Origin: Atlantibacter hermannii
GTDB lineage: Bacteria; Pseudomonadota; Gammaproteobacteria; Enterobacterales; Enterobacteriaceae
DNA: 59,011 bases
Reading direction: 5' to 3'
NCBI RefSeq assembly: GCF_009907385.1
Contig: NZ_JAAATR010000025.1
Coordinates: 1-59,011 of the forward strand
Shown: positions 38,198 through 48,506 of the stretch, piece by piece
Layout of the letters: each line of letters begins with the position of its first letter
Position numbering within the stretch: the first letter of the stretch is position 1
The notes under the pieces: generated by a model
Database searches by the model: none
What the model was told of the DNA's origin: nothing
Seen by the model: only the letters and a program-made list of their open reading frames with translations
Made by a program: the position numbers and the translations under genes

Positions 38198-39478
38198 ATG
38201 AAATTATTAATTCTTGGCAATCATACTTGTGGCAACCGTGGCGACAGCGCAATCCTGCGCGGCCTCGTGGATGCCATTACCCGGCTGGCGCCGGACGCGG
38301 ATGTTGACGTCATGAGCCGCTACCCGGTGAGCTCCGCCTGGCTGCTGGATCGCCCGGTGCTGAGCGATCCGCTGCATCAGCAGATGAAACGCCATAACAG
38401 AGCGACCGGATTGATGGGGAAAGTGAAAAAGGTGCTGCGTCGACGTTATCAGCACCAGGTCTTACTGTCTAAAGCCTCCGGGGATGGGCAACTGCGCAAT
38501 ATCGCCATTCCGCAGGGGTTTTTGAATTTTGTGAAGCAGTTGGCGCAGTACGACGCGATTATCCAGGTTGGCGGATCGTTCTTTGTTGATTTGTACGGCA
38601 CGCCGCAGTTTGAACACGCGCTGTGTACCTTTATGGCCAATAAGCCGCTGTTTATCGTCGGCCACAGCGTCGGGCCTTTTCACGATCCGCAGTTCAATCA
38701 GCTCGCCAATTATGTGTTTGGGCAGTGCGACGCCCTGATCCTGCGTGAAAAAGTGTCGCTGGATCTGATGACCCAAAGCCAGATCGACAGCCAAAAGGTC
38801 GAGCAGGGCGTGGATACCGCCTGGCTGGTCGCGCCCCATGATGAGGATTTTGTCGCCAGCTATGCGGTTAAGCACTGGCTTGGCGTGGCGGCGCAGCGCA
38901 AAACCGTCGCCATTACCCTGCGCGACTTAGCGCCCTTTGATAAGCGGCTTGGCACTACGCAACAGGCTTATGAACAGGCGTTTGCCGGGGTGGCGAACCG
39001 GTTGATTGACGCCGGGTATCAGGTGCTGGCGTTGTCAACCTGCACCGGTATCGATAGCTACAACAAAGACGACCGGATGGTGGCGCTGAAATTGCGCGCG
39101 CTGATCAAAGACGCATCGCGCTATCACGTGGTGATGGATGAACTGAACGACCTTGAAATGGGCAAACTGCTCGCGGCCTGCGAACTGACCGTCGGCACCC
39201 GCCTGCACTCGGCGATTATCTCAATGAATTTCGGCACGCCGGCCATCGCCGTCAATTACGAGCACAAATCGGCTGGCATTATGCAGCAGCTGGGCATGCC
39301 GGAAATGGCGGTGGATATCCGCCAACTGCTGGATGGCTCGCTGGAAGGTCTGGTGGCCGATGTCTTAGGCCAGTTACCGACCATCAATGAACGGCTTAAC
39401 AACGCGGTGGCGGCGGAGCGCGCCAGAGGGATCGGTATGGTGCAGTCGGTGCTGGCGCGTATTGAGGAGACAGCATGA
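38198..39478 (+). CDS. wcaK: Colanic acid pyruvyl transferase WcaK
   Basis: Polysaccharide pyruvyl transferase family enzyme that adds the pyruvate ketal to the terminal colanic acid galactose, using phosphoenolpyruvate. The 426 residues are as in E. coli. Visible blocks are LILGNHTCGNRGDSAIL (about 3-19), VGHSVGPFHDP, and the donor-site GTRLHSAIISMNFGTPAIAVNYEHK (about 333-357). It follows a 36-base spacer with an AAGAGG ribosome site and overlaps wcaL by four bases. Confidence 0.94.
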   Translation: MKLLILGNHTCGNRGDSAILRGLVDAITRLAPDADVDVMSRYPVSSAWLLDRPVLSDPLHQQMKRHNRATGLMGKVKKVLRRRYQHQVLLSKASGDGQLRNIAIPQGFLNFVKQLAQYDAIIQVGGSFFVDLYGTPQFEHALCTFMANKPLFIVGHSVGPFHDPQFNQLANYVFGQCDALILREKVSLDLMTQSQIDSQKVEQGVDTAWLVAPHDEDFVASYAVKHWLGVAAQRKTVAITLRDLAPFDKRLGTTQQAYEQAFAGVANRLIDAGYQVLALSTCTGIDSYNKDDRMVALKLRALIKDASRYHVVMDELNDLEMGKLLAACELTVGTRLHSAIISMNFGTPAIAVNYEHKSAGIMQQLGMPEMAVDIRQLLDGSLEGLVADVLGQLPTINERLNNAVAAERARGIGMVQSVLARIEETA

Positions 39479-40701
39479 AGGTCGGCTTCTTTTTACTGAA
39501 ATTCCCGGTGGCGTCGGAAACCTTTGTTCTTAACCAGATCGTCGGTTTTATCAGGATGGGCTATGAGGTGGAGATCGTCGCTATCCATAAAGGGGATTTG
39601 CAACACACCCATGCGGCGTTTGAACAGTATCAACTGGCTAACAAAACCACCTGGCTGCTGGATGAGCCGGAAGGCAGGATCAATAAGCTGAAGTATCGCG
39701 CATTCCGGACGGCCAAAGGATTGCATCGCCCCTCGGTATGGCGGGCCATGAATATGGCGCGTTATGGCGATGAGGCCCGCAATCTGATCCTGTCGGCAAT
39801 GTGCGCCGGCGCGCGACGCCATCAGGCGGATGTGTTTATCGCCCATTTTGGACCGGCAGGCGTCACCGCCGCTAAGCTCCGCGAACTGGGGTTGCTGGCG
39901 GGAAAAATCGCCACCGTTTTCCACGGGATCGACGTGTCGCATCGCCAGGTGCTGGAGCACTATACCCGGGAGTATCAACAATTATTTAAACGCGGCGACC
40001 TGATGCTGCCCATTAGCGAACTCTGGGCGCAAAGGCTGGCGGCGATGGGTTGCCCGCAGGAAAAGCTGGCCGTGTCGCGTATGGGCGTGGATATGGATAA
40101 CTTCACGCTGCGCCCGGCTAAAACGCTGGGCTCGCCGCTACAGATCGTTTCCGTCGCGCGGTTAACGGAAAAGAAAGGGCTGCATGTGGCGATTGAAGCC
40201 TGCCGTCAGCTTAAAGCGCGCGGCGTACCGTTTCGCTATCACATCCTGGGGATGGGCCCCTGGGAGCGCAGACTGCGAACCCTGATCGGGCAGTATCAGC
40301 TTGAAAACGAGATTGTGATGCCGGGATTTAAACCCAGCCATGAGGTCAGGGCGATGCTGAATGACGCCGATCTGTTTTTACTGCCCTCTGTAACCGGCGC
40401 AGACGGCGATATGGAAGGGATCCCGGTGGCATTGATGGAGGCGATGGCGGTAGGAATACCCGTTATCTCGACCCTGCACAGCGGCATTCCGGAACTGATA
40501 GAGAGCGAACAATCCGGCTGGCTGGTGCCGGAAAACGACGCCATGGCGTTGGCAGACCGGCTTGAGCAGGTCGCCAGTCTGAACGAAGCGCAACTCGAAC
40601 CGCTGCGCCAGCGCGCGCGGGCAAAGGTAGAAACCGTATTTAATCAGCAAATTATTCAACACCAGCTGGTGAATTTGTTGCAGACCCTATCATTACGTTG
40701 A
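39475..40701 (+). CDS. wcaL: Colanic acid galactosyltransferase WcaL (GT4)
   Basis: GT-B family 4 glycosyltransferase, 408 residues (E. coli 406), acting late in repeat-unit assembly. The N-terminus KVGFFLLKFPVASETFVLNQ is typical. The donor-domain motif is in LPSVTGADGDMEGIPVALMEAMAVGIPVIST with the E-x7-E pattern. Overlaps wcaK by four bases and is followed after six bases by wcaM. Confidence 0.94.
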   Translation: MKVGFFLLKFPVASETFVLNQIVGFIRMGYEVEIVAIHKGDLQHTHAAFEQYQLANKTTWLLDEPEGRINKLKYRAFRTAKGLHRPSVWRAMNMARYGDEARNLILSAMCAGARRHQADVFIAHFGPAGVTAAKLRELGLLAGKIATVFHGIDVSHRQVLEHYTREYQQLFKRGDLMLPISELWAQRLAAMGCPQEKLAVSRMGVDMDNFTLRPAKTLGSPLQIVSVARLTEKKGLHVAIEACRQLKARGVPFRYHILGMGPWERRLRTLIGQYQLENEIVMPGFKPSHEVRAMLNDADLFLLPSVTGADGDMEGIPVALMEAMAVGIPVISTLHSGIPELIESEQSGWLVPENDAMALADRLEQVASLNEAQLEPLRQRARAKVETVFNQQIIQHQLVNLLQTLSLR

Positions 40702-40707
40702 GGATTT

Positions 40708-42114
40708 ATGGGTAACCAAAAGACCTGGACGCGACGCACCCTGCTTAAAGCCACAGGCTCCGTGGCGCTTCTTCCCCTTCTCCATAGCCCTGTCGCTCGT
40801 GCGCTTGAAAACCCCGCCGCCGTGAATGTCGAACGCTATTTTCGTACTGACTGGCCGGACGCGTTCAGGCGCGCCTTTGAGGCGGCGCAGACTGTCGATG
40901 TGCCTGAGAATGTCGTCTGCAACAACGTCAATAGCGCTGTCTTTATACCCGCAGGTAAGACGTTACGGGTAAAGGGACGTATCGAAGGCAATGGCAACGG
41001 GCGTTTTGTTTTAGCCGATCGCTGCCAGGTCACGGGCGAGGGGAGGGCGGAGATCCATAATGTGATTCTCGATATCCGCGGCTCGGACTGCCGGATAACT
41101 CAGCTGAAGATGAGCGGCTTCGGGCCGGTCGCGCTGGTCTTTATTGGCAGACGCGCCCCGGAAACCATGCGTAATCTGACGATTGACCATCTGACGGTGC
41201 AGGACGCCAACTATGGGATTCTGCGCCAGGGCTTCCACAATAAGATCGAAAGCGTACGCATTACCAACGGCCATTTCAGCCGTTTACAGGGCGACGCGAT
41301 AGAGTGGAACGTGGCTATCAACGATCGCGACTTACTGATATCCGATCACATCGTTGAGGACATCAATTGCACCAATGGGAAAACTAACTGGGGGATTGGT
41401 ATCGGACTGGCGGGCAGTACTTACGACAACGACTACCCGGAAAGCCAGGCGGTAAAGCATTTTGTCGTTGCGAATATAACCGGCAAAAACTGCCGGCAAT
41501 TAGTCCATGTGGAAAACGGTAAACATTTTGTCATTCGTAATATTACTGCGCAAAATATTACCCCGGACTACAGTAAAAAAGCGGGAATTGACAATGCCAC
41601 TGTCGCCATATATGGATGCGATAATTTTTCCATCGAAAATATTAAAATGGTCAATAGCGCAGGCCTGTTAATAGGCTATGGGGTGGTAAAAGGGAAATAT
41701 TTGTCGATTCCGCAGAATTTCCGGCTGGATAACGTTTTTTTAGATAATCAGCGAAGCGAGAAAAAACTGCGCGGCATCCAAATTTCATCCGGTAACGCGA
41801 CGTCATTTGTTTCGGTAACCAACCTTGACCTGAAAGCCGCTTCGCTGGAAATCCACAACAAGCCTCAACATCTTTTTTTAAGTAATATCAATGTAATGCA
41901 GGCTGCCAGCGACGGGCCGGCGCTTAGACTACACTTTGACTTGCGAAAGGACGTTCGCGGGCGGTTTATGGCGCGGGATGAGACATTGCTTTCGTTGCGC
42001 AATATTAACGCAGTGAACAAAAAGGGGCAGGTATCAGTCGATATCGACCGAATCGACCAAAAATATATCAATGTCTCGGCGCTCAATTTCAGGTTACCCA
42101 AAAAATCACCGTGA
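40708..42114 (+). CDS. wcaM: Colanic acid biosynthesis protein WcaM
   Basis: Last gene of the colanic acid operon, 468 residues (E. coli 464). It starts with a twin-arginine-like signal (R9-R10 in [10 protein letters not shown], then a hydrophobic stretch ending ARA near residue 32), so export by Tat is likely. The mature part has repeated beta-helix-like turns ([31 protein letters not shown]) resembling pectate-lyase-type folds. Its enzymatic role is unresolved; it could be a polysaccharide lyase or binding protein. The 3' third is noticeably more A/T-rich. Confidence 0.9.
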   Translation: MGNQKTWTRRTLLKATGSVALLPLLHSPVARALENPAAVNVERYFRTDWPDAFRRAFEAAQTVDVPENVVCNNVNSAVFIPAGKTLRVKGRIEGNGNGRFVLADRCQVTGEGRAEIHNVILDIRGSDCRITQLKMSGFGPVALVFIGRRAPETMRNLTIDHLTVQDANYGILRQGFHNKIESVRITNGHFSRLQGDAIEWNVAINDRDLLISDHIVEDINCTNGKTNWGIGIGLAGSTYDNDYPESQAVKHFVVANITGKNCRQLVHVENGKHFVIRNITAQNITPDYSKKAGIDNATVAIYGCDNFSIENIKMVNSAGLLIGYGVVKGKYLSIPQNFRLDNVFLDNQRSEKKLRGIQISSGNATSFVSVTNLDLKAASLEIHNKPQHLFLSNINVMQAASDGPALRLHFDLRKDVRGRFMARDETLLSLRNINAVNKKGQVSVDIDRIDQKYINVSALNFRLPKKSP

Positions 42115-42294
42115 CTTTTTAATGCGCGACTTTGCGAATATTCCTGGCCTCCGCTGCGTTTTTTACGTTTTTTATACATTTCAAGCTGCTAAGCGGAGAG
42201 GTAGAATTGGGTGTTCGTTTCGCTTAACAAAACGTGCTGGCGTTGGAGCGCGAAAAGACTATAATTCATCGACCATTTTGAGGTGGGATTGATA

Positions 42295-43185
42295 ATGATT
42301 AATTTGAAAGCAGTAATTCCGGTTGCCGGTCTGGGCATGCATATGTTGCCTGCCACCAAAGCGATTCCGAAAGAGATGCTTCCTATCGTCGATAAGCCAA
42401 TGATTCAGTACATCGTCGACGAGATCGTAGCCGCTGGCATCAAAGAGATCGTGCTTGTTACTCACTCTTCGAAAAATGCGGTTGAAAACCACTTTGATAC
42501 TTCCTATGAACTCGAGGCTCTGCTTGAGCAACGTGTTAAACGCCAGTTGCTGGCGGAAGTGAAGTCAATCTGTCCCCCGGGCGTGACCATCATGAACGTC
42601 CGCCAGGCTCAACCGCTGGGCCTTGGCCACTCTATTCTTTGTGCGCAACCTGTCGTCGGTAACAATCCGTTTGTTGTCGTGCTGCCGGATATTGTGCTGG
42701 ATGACGCATCCGCCGACCCTCTGCGCTACAACCTTGCTGCAATGGTGGCGCGTTTCCAGGAAACCGGCCGCAGCCAGGTGCTCGCGAAGCGTATGGAAGG
42801 GGATCTCTCCGAGTATTCCGTTATTACGACGCAGGAGCCGCTCGATACTGAAGGCAAAGTGGCGCGTATCGTCGATTTTATCGAAAAACCGGATCAGCCG
42901 CAGACGCTGGCTTCTGATGTGATGGCAGTAGGGCGGTATGTGCTTTCAGCCGATATCTGGTCTGAACTGGAACGTACTGAACCGGGAGCCTGGGGGCGCG
43001 TTCAGCTAACGGATGCCATTGCCGCTATGAATAAAAATCAACCGGTTGAAGCGATGCTGATGACTGGCGACAGTTACGACTGCGGTAAAAAAATGGGTTA
43101 CATGCAGGCCTTTGTCAACTACGGTTTACGTAACCTGAAAGAAGGTCAAAAATTTAGGGAAAGCATTAAGAAGATGCTGTCATAA
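42295..43185 (+). CDS. galF: UTP-glucose-1-phosphate uridylyltransferase-like GalF
   Basis: Paralogue of GalU thought to modulate UDP-glucose pyrophosphorylase activity. It conventionally marks the upstream edge of enterobacterial O-antigen and capsule clusters. The ATG at 42295 follows GAGGTGGGATT; the alternative start four codons upstream is poorer. The 296 residues contain [19 protein letters not shown] in place of the usual GXGTRXLPXTK, the known GalF difference from GalU. Its spacer to wcaM (180 bases) likely carries its own promoter. Confidence 0.95.
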   Translation: MINLKAVIPVAGLGMHMLPATKAIPKEMLPIVDKPMIQYIVDEIVAAGIKEIVLVTHSSKNAVENHFDTSYELEALLEQRVKRQLLAEVKSICPPGVTIMNVRQAQPLGLGHSILCAQPVVGNNPFVVVLPDIVLDDASADPLRYNLAAMVARFQETGRSQVLAKRMEGDLSEYSVITTQEPLDTEGKVARIVDFIEKPDQPQTLASDVMAVGRYVLSADIWSELERTEPGAWGRVQLTDAIAAMNKNQPVEAMLMTGDSYDCGKKMGYMQAFVNYGLRNLKEGQKFRESIKKMLS

Positions 43186-43619
43186 TCAGTGCTTTTCGTT
43201 TAAAAATGAACGGTTGCAAATCAACATATAATGCGATCGTTCATTATTTAGACGCTTCGTAGATAAGTTTGGCTTAATTATCGGGCAATCTACCGCTTAG
43301 TTAAAATTTGAGTTAGCGCCGATATCAGAAGTATTTATGGTCCTTAAATGAAATCAGTCCTGTCTCCGCAAAAAAATGTTCTATCCTATCGCTGTCACTT
43401 TTCAGCAGGTGCAGTGCACTTCGTAAAAAATTCCTGACTCTTGTTTTCCTGACCGCGTTGCATACGGGCCAGGAGGATTCGCCAGTAACTTTTACCAAGA
43501 GTACTAACAAACAACGAAGCCGTACGCGCTCTGGTTGCGAAAGCCAGGGGCGGTAGCGTACCTGATTGATATATTTATACCTCGTTATTGACAAATTCAC
43601 TAATATTAAGGATTGCAAA
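43186..43619 (+). promoter_or_regulatory. galF-manC spacer: O-antigen promoter region
   Basis: 434 bases with no supported gene; a minus-strand ORF across it is a shadow of this control region. An inverted repeat, AATGAACG (43205-43212) with CGTTCATT (43238-43245), lies just after galF and is not followed by a U run. The O-antigen promoter should lie between about 43220 and 43500. The JUMPstart/ops element is at 43527-43560, and AAGGA seven bases before the manC start completes the leader. Confidence 0.65.
43527..43560 (+). promoter_or_regulatory. Second JUMPstart with ops element, O-antigen operon
   Basis: GCTCTGGTTGCG, AAAGCCAGG and the ops core GGCGGTAGCGTA (43549-43560) match JUMPstart well; the last ops base is A here against G in the copy before wza. 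It lies 60 bases before manC. By family knowledge it recruits RfaH for antitermination through the 15-kb cluster. Confidence 0.9.
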
Positions 43620-45035
43620 ATGCTACTTCCTGTGATTATGGCTGGTGGAACCGGTAGTCGTTTATGGCCAATGTCACGTGAACTGTATCCTAAACAGTTT
43701 CTTCGTTTGTATGGACAACGATCGATGCTTCAGGAAACAGTGGTACGCCTGGATGGTGTGAATGCAAGAGAACCCGTCGTAATTTGCAATGAAGAGCATC
43801 GTTTCCTGGTTGCGGAGCAACTCAGACAAATCGATAAACTTTCTCATAATATTATTCTTGAACCCGTTGGCCGCAATACTGCGCCAGCAATCGCGCTTGC
43901 CGCACTCAGTGCTATCGAGAATGGCGACGATCCAATTTTATTAGTTCTGGCCGCTGACCATATTATTAATAATAAAGCAGCCTTCCATGAAGCGGTACAG
44001 GCGGCATTTGAATATGCTAAAAAAGGCAGTCTGGTCACTTTTGGAATCGTTCCAACCGGCCCTGAGACAGGTTATGGGTATATCCATAGAGGTGAGCAAG
44101 TCACCCCTGAGTCAGATTCGCCTTTCAAAGTTAACCGTTTTGTTGAAAAACCCAATCGTGAAACTGCTGAAGAGTATATCTCATCAGGAGAATATTACTG
44201 GAACAGCGGGATGTTTATGTTCCGGGCAAAAAAATATCTTTCAGAGCTGGAGAAATTCCGCCCGGATATTTTGGATGCATGTAAAGCCGCTATCCTGAAC
44301 GCAAAAGACGGTGATGATTTCATTAATGTCGATAAAGAACTCTTCGTTGCATGCCCGGATGAGTCCATTGACTATGCCGTTATGGAAAAAACATCAGATG
44401 CCGTCGTTGTTAGCCTGGATGCTGACTGGAGCGATGTCGGCTCATGGTCTGCTCTGTGGGAAGTGAGCAACAAGAATGAATGCGGTAATGTTCTTACTGG
44501 TGATACGTTCACGCATAATACCAACAACTGCTACATTAACACCGATGAAAAACTTGTTGCTGCAATAGGCGTTGATAATCTCGTTATTATTAATACTAAA
44601 GATGCCGTTCTGGTTGTAAATAAAGACCAGGTACAGGATGTTAAAAAAGTTGTTGAACATCTTAAAGCGCAAAACCGTAGTGAGTATAAACGCCATCGAG
44701 AAATTTACCGCCCGTGGGGCCGTTGCGATGTGGTTGTACAATCGGAGCGCTTTAACGTAAACCGAATTACTGTTAAACCCGGCGCCGCATTTTCAATGCA
44801 AATGCATCATCATCGTACAGAACACTGGGTCATGCTTTCGGGCACGGGAAAAGTCACAATCCAGGATAAATCGTTTTTATTGACTGAAAACCAGTCAACC
44901 TTTATTCCAATTGGATCTCAGCATCGCCTTGAGAATCCAGGGAAAATACCTCTGGAACTTTTAGAAATTCAGTCAGGCTCTTATTTGGGCGATGACGACA
45001 TTATTCGTATTATTGACCAATACGGTCGTTGCTAA
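43620..45035 (+). CDS. manC: Mannose-1-phosphate guanylyltransferase ManC (O-antigen copy)
   Basis: Makes GDP-mannose for the O antigen. The start at 43620 ([17 protein letters not shown]) follows AAGGA; the longer frame upstream reads through the leader. The 471 residues carry the pyrophosphorylase signature [12 protein letters not shown] and the cupin-type isomerase domain with MHHHRTEHW. It is more A/T-rich than the colanic acid copy at 33732 and diverged from it in protein, so it is not a recent duplicate. First gene of the O-antigen operon, with manB 18 bases downstream. Confidence 0.96.
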   Translation: MLLPVIMAGGTGSRLWPMSRELYPKQFLRLYGQRSMLQETVVRLDGVNAREPVVICNEEHRFLVAEQLRQIDKLSHNIILEPVGRNTAPAIALAALSAIENGDDPILLVLAADHIINNKAAFHEAVQAAFEYAKKGSLVTFGIVPTGPETGYGYIHRGEQVTPESDSPFKVNRFVEKPNRETAEEYISSGEYYWNSGMFMFRAKKYLSELEKFRPDILDACKAAILNAKDGDDFINVDKELFVACPDESIDYAVMEKTSDAVVVSLDADWSDVGSWSALWEVSNKNECGNVLTGDTFTHNTNNCYINTDEKLVAAIGVDNLVIINTKDAVLVVNKDQVQDVKKVVEHLKAQNRSEYKRHREIYRPWGRCDVVVQSERFNVNRITVKPGAAFSMQMHHHRTEHWVMLSGTGKVTIQDKSFLLTENQSTFIPIGSQHRLENPGKIPLELLEIQSGSYLGDDDIIRIIDQYGRC

Positions 45036-45053
45036 TTTTAAGGATTAATTAAG

Positions 45054-46430
45054 ATGTCATCATTAACTTGCTTTAAGGCATATGATATTCGCGGCGAATT
45101 GGGCACAGAGCTGAATGAAGATATTGCATATCGTATTGGTCGCGCATATGGCGAATTTTTAAAACCCAAAACTATCGTAGTAGGCGGTGATGTTCGCCTT
45201 ACAAGCGAAGCGCTGAAATTAGCTCTGGCCAATGGTCTCAGAGATGCCGGGACAGACGTGCTTGATATTGGTCTGAGCGGAACCGAAGAAATCTATTTCG
45301 CGACTTTCCATCTGGGTGTTGATGGGGGTATTGAGGTCACTGCCAGCCATAATCCGATGAATTATAATGGCATGAAGCTGGTTCGTGAAAACGCAAAACC
45401 TATCAGTGGTGATACTGGCCTGCGCGATGTTCAACGGCTTGCTGAAGAAAATAATTTTTCAAAAGTCGATGAAAGCCAGCGGGGCAGCTATAAGCAAATC
45501 ACCATTCTGGATGCCTATGTAGATCATTTAATGAGCTATGTGAATCTGGAGAACTTTAACCGCCCGATGAAGTTGGTTATTAACTCCGGTAATGGGGCGG
45601 CAGGCCATGTCATTGATGCAATTGAAAAGCGCTTTCAGGCAGCCAATGTGCCGGTAACGTTTATCAAAGTGCATCACCAGCCTGACGGTAATTTCCCTAA
45701 TGGTATTCCTAACCCATTATTGCCAGAATGCCGTCAGGACACAGCCGATGCTGTGCGTGAACATCACGCCGATATGGGTATTGCGTTCGATGGAGATTTT
45801 GACCGCTGTTTCCTGTTTGATGGCGAAGCGCAATTCATTGAAGGATATTATATTGTTGGCTTACTGGCAGAAGCATTCCTGCAAAAAGAGCCTGGCGCCA
45901 AGATTATCCACGATCCTCGCCTGACCTGGAACACCATGGATATCGTTACAAAAGCAGGTGGTGTTCCTGTCATGTCCAAAACTGGGCACGCTTTTATTAA
46001 AGAGCGTATGCGTAAAGAAGACGCGATTTATGGTGGTGAAATGAGTGCTCACCATTATTTCCGCGATTTTGCTTATTGCGATAGTGGAATGATTCCCTGG
46101 TTATTGGTCGCTGAATTACTGTGTGTAAAAAATACCAGCCTGAAAGCCTTGGTTGCTGACCGAATGGCAGCATTTCCTGCTTCCGGGGAGATTAATAACA
46201 AGCTGGATGATGCCAAAGCCGCAATCGAAAAAATCCGGGCAGTTTATGAGCCAGAAGCAACGCATGTTGATTTGACCGATGGTGTGAGCATTGAGTTCGA
46301 TAGCTGGCGCTTTAACTTACGTAGTTCCAATACTGAACCCGTAGTACGTCTCAACGTTGAATCAAGAAATAATACTAAGTTGATGAACGATAAAACCTCT
46401 GAAATTTTGACATTAATGCTTGGAAAGTAA
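45054..46430 (+). CDS. manB: Phosphomannomutase ManB
   Basis: Converts mannose-6-phosphate to mannose-1-phosphate. The 458 residues show all four landmarks of the phosphohexomutase family: TASHNP with catalytic S98, the magnesium loop DGDFDR (246-251), the sugar-binding [12 protein letters not shown], and the phosphate-binding RSSNTEP near the end. This is the only manB in the window. The colanic acid cluster, which normally has its own, has lost it, so this gene probably supplies both pathways. Confidence 0.97.
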   Translation: MSSLTCFKAYDIRGELGTELNEDIAYRIGRAYGEFLKPKTIVVGGDVRLTSEALKLALANGLRDAGTDVLDIGLSGTEEIYFATFHLGVDGGIEVTASHNPMNYNGMKLVRENAKPISGDTGLRDVQRLAEENNFSKVDESQRGSYKQITILDAYVDHLMSYVNLENFNRPMKLVINSGNGAAGHVIDAIEKRFQAANVPVTFIKVHHQPDGNFPNGIPNPLLPECRQDTADAVREHHADMGIAFDGDFDRCFLFDGEAQFIEGYYIVGLLAEAFLQKEPGAKIIHDPRLTWNTMDIVTKAGGVPVMSKTGHAFIKERMRKEDAIYGGEMSAHHYFRDFAYCDSGMIPWLLVAELLCVKNTSLKALVADRMAAFPASGEINNKLDDAKAAIEKIRAVYEPEATHVDLTDGVSIEFDSWRFNLRSSNTEPVVRLNVESRNNTKLMNDKTSEILTLMLGK

Positions 46431-46433
46431 TAA

Positions 46434-47228
46434 ATGAAAGACCTTTTATTGTCAATATACCGTTACCGGGGGTTTATCCTCGGTAGCGTCAAGCGTGAAT
46501 TTCAGGTGCGTTATAAAACCAGTATGCTGGGAGCGGCATGGTTAATATTACAACCGTTATCGTTGATTCTTGTTTATACCCTGATCTTTTCTGAGATCAT
46601 GCAGGCTAAGTTGCCGAACGTAACCGGTGCGTTTGCCTACAGCATTTATCTCTGCTCAGGGGTGTTAACATGGGGGCTATTTGCTGAGATTTTGGGGCGA
46701 AGCGTTAGCGTTTTCCTTGAAAATGCTAATATGCTGAAAAAGCTGAATTTCCCCAGAATATGTTTGCCAGTCATTGTTGTTGTCTCGGCAATTTTAAACT
46801 TTCTTATCATCTTTACCTTATTTTCGATTTTCCTGATCGTCACAGGGCAATTTCCCTATGAAGTGATTGTCGCCATTATACCGTTACTCATCATCCAGAT
46901 TGCGTTCACCATCGGTCTGGGTATGGTATTGGGTGTGATGAACGTATTCTTCAGGGATATCGGTCAATTTATTGCCATCCTGATACAGTTCTGGTTCTGG
47001 TTTACGCCGATTGTTTATACCGTAAATATCGTACCGGAATGGGCTAAAGATATTATTATGTTGAATCCATTATCAAAGCTGGTCGTCTCGTACCAATCGA
47101 TAATGGTTTATCAAAAATGGCCTGATTGGCAACTTGTTCTTCCAGTCGCGGTTTCAGCGGTTGTTCTTTGTACATTGGGAATGTATATGTTTAGAAAATT
47201 TTCAGCTGATATGGTGGACGAACTGTAA
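46434..47228 (+). CDS. wzm: O-antigen ABC transporter permease Wzm
   Basis: Membrane subunit of the ABC-2 type exporter that moves a completed undecaprenyl-linked O-polysaccharide to the periplasm. The 264 residues have six membrane segments and the N-terminal YRGFILGSVKREFQVRYKTSMLGAAW interface region, split around residues 8-35. Its stop codon shares one base with the start of wzt. Its presence, with no wzx or wzy in the cluster, marks an ABC-transporter-dependent O antigen. Confidence 0.96.
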   Translation: MKDLLLSIYRYRGFILGSVKREFQVRYKTSMLGAAWLILQPLSLILVYTLIFSEIMQAKLPNVTGAFAYSIYLCSGVLTWGLFAEILGRSVSVFLENANMLKKLNFPRICLPVIVVVSAILNFLIIFTLFSIFLIVTGQFPYEVIVAIIPLLIIQIAFTIGLGMVLGVMNVFFRDIGQFIAILIQFWFWFTPIVYTVNIVPEWAKDIIMLNPLSKLVVSYQSIMVYQKWPDWQLVLPVAVSAVVLCTLGMYMFRKFSADMVDEL

Positions 47229-48505
47229 TGGACAGCATATCTGTAAATAAAGTTGGAAAAGCATATAAGATTTATTTTAATCGTTTTGGACGGTTATTAG
47301 AGTGGATATCACCTGTAAAAAGAGCGCATCATAATCTTAAGTGGGTGTTGCAAGATATTTCCTTTACGGTAGGCAAAGGGGAGACCGTTGGCATAATTGG
47401 CGTCAACGGCGCGGGAAAAAGTACGTTACTCAAACTCATTACGGGTACGTCACAACCGACCACCGGATCAGTAACCATAAACGGGCGCATTGCAGCAATG
47501 CTGGAATTAGGCATGGGATTCCATCCTGATTTTACTGGGCGGCAGAACGTATTTATGGCATGCCAGTTACAGGGACTCAGCATCGAACAGATCCAGGTGT
47601 TGATGCCAGAGATAGAAGCCTTTGCAGAAATTGGCGAAGCTATTGATCAACCGTTGCGTATTTATTCCAGTGGGATGCAGGTACGACTCGCTTTTAGTGT
47701 GGCAACGGCTGTTCGACCTGATGTGCTTATCGTTGACGAAGCATTATCGGTTGGCGATATGGCATTCCAGGCAAAATGTTTCCAGCGCATTAACCGCTAT
47801 CGCCGGGAAGGCATGACGCTGTTATTTGTGACTCACGCACTTGATGACATCGTTAAACATTGCCAAAAAGCCATTTTATTACGTCATGGCACCATCGATA
47901 TGATCGGTGAGCCGCGCGATGTCGTTAATCGATTTCGCGATCAAATATTTGGCAAGAGTAAGAAAGTTAAAAAGTCGGATGATAATAAAAAGTTGGAAGT
48001 ACAACTTTCAACCGAAGATCTTTATCATACGCGCCCGCTATATCAAAAAATTGAGTATCGCTGGGGTGCTGGCGGTGCGAAGATTATTGATTTTGCCGTG
48101 GTCGCTGATGAAAAAATGTACCCAACCTCTATTACTACCGGGTCAAAAGTCGATTTCGTTTTTAACGTGTTATTCGAACGCGATATAACACACCCGGTGT
48201 TTGGTATCATGATAAAAACCCATGATGGGGTTATCATGTATGGTACCAATTCTGAAATCAGTTCTGATAAAGACGTTACAACAGGGACGTATAAAAGTGG
48301 TCAAGTAATTAAGTGTTCATTCAGATGTCCGCTTGACCTCAACAGAGGGAATTATCTTATTTCTCTTGGTGTTTCTGAGTTTTCAATTGATGGTGAAGAC
48401 AAACCTTTAGATCGCCGCTATGATTCGATCATGATTCAGGTCGTTAACGAGCAGGCGAGCATAGGATTGAGTAATTTAAATGCTGAATTCGATTGGGAAC
48501 AATAA
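47228..48505 (+). CDS. wzt: O-antigen ABC transporter ATPase Wzt with C-terminal carbohydrate-binding domain
   Basis: ATPase of the O-polysaccharide exporter. The nucleotide-binding domain has Walker A GVNGAGKST (58-66), the signature-region YSSGMQVRLAFS, and Walker B VLIVDEAL. From about residue 265 a separate beta-sandwich domain (YRWGAGGAKIIDFAVV to the end) corresponds to the Wzt C-terminal domain. In E. coli O9a that domain binds the capped non-reducing end of the chain before export. Its total length of 425 residues and the adjacent WbdD-like gene fit cap-dependent export. Confidence 0.95.
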   Translation: MDSISVNKVGKAYKIYFNRFGRLLEWISPVKRAHHNLKWVLQDISFTVGKGETVGIIGVNGAGKSTLLKLITGTSQPTTGSVTINGRIAAMLELGMGFHPDFTGRQNVFMACQLQGLSIEQIQVLMPEIEAFAEIGEAIDQPLRIYSSGMQVRLAFSVATAVRPDVLIVDEALSVGDMAFQAKCFQRINRYRREGMTLLFVTHALDDIVKHCQKAILLRHGTIDMIGEPRDVVNRFRDQIFGKSKKVKKSDDNKKLEVQLSTEDLYHTRPLYQKIEYRWGAGGAKIIDFAVVADEKMYPTSITTGSKVDFVFNVLFERDITHPVFGIMIKTHDGVIMYGTNSEISSDKDVTTGTYKSGQVIKCSFRCPLDLNRGNYLISLGVSEFSIDGEDKPLDRRYDSIMIQVVNEQASIGLSNLNAEFDWEQ

Positions 48506-48506
48506 C

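Noticed and set aside
43325-43618. A 97-codon minus-strand frame across the JUMPstart region
   Set aside because: It covers the O-antigen leader including ops and has no recognisable product; the conserved control elements explain the sequence better.
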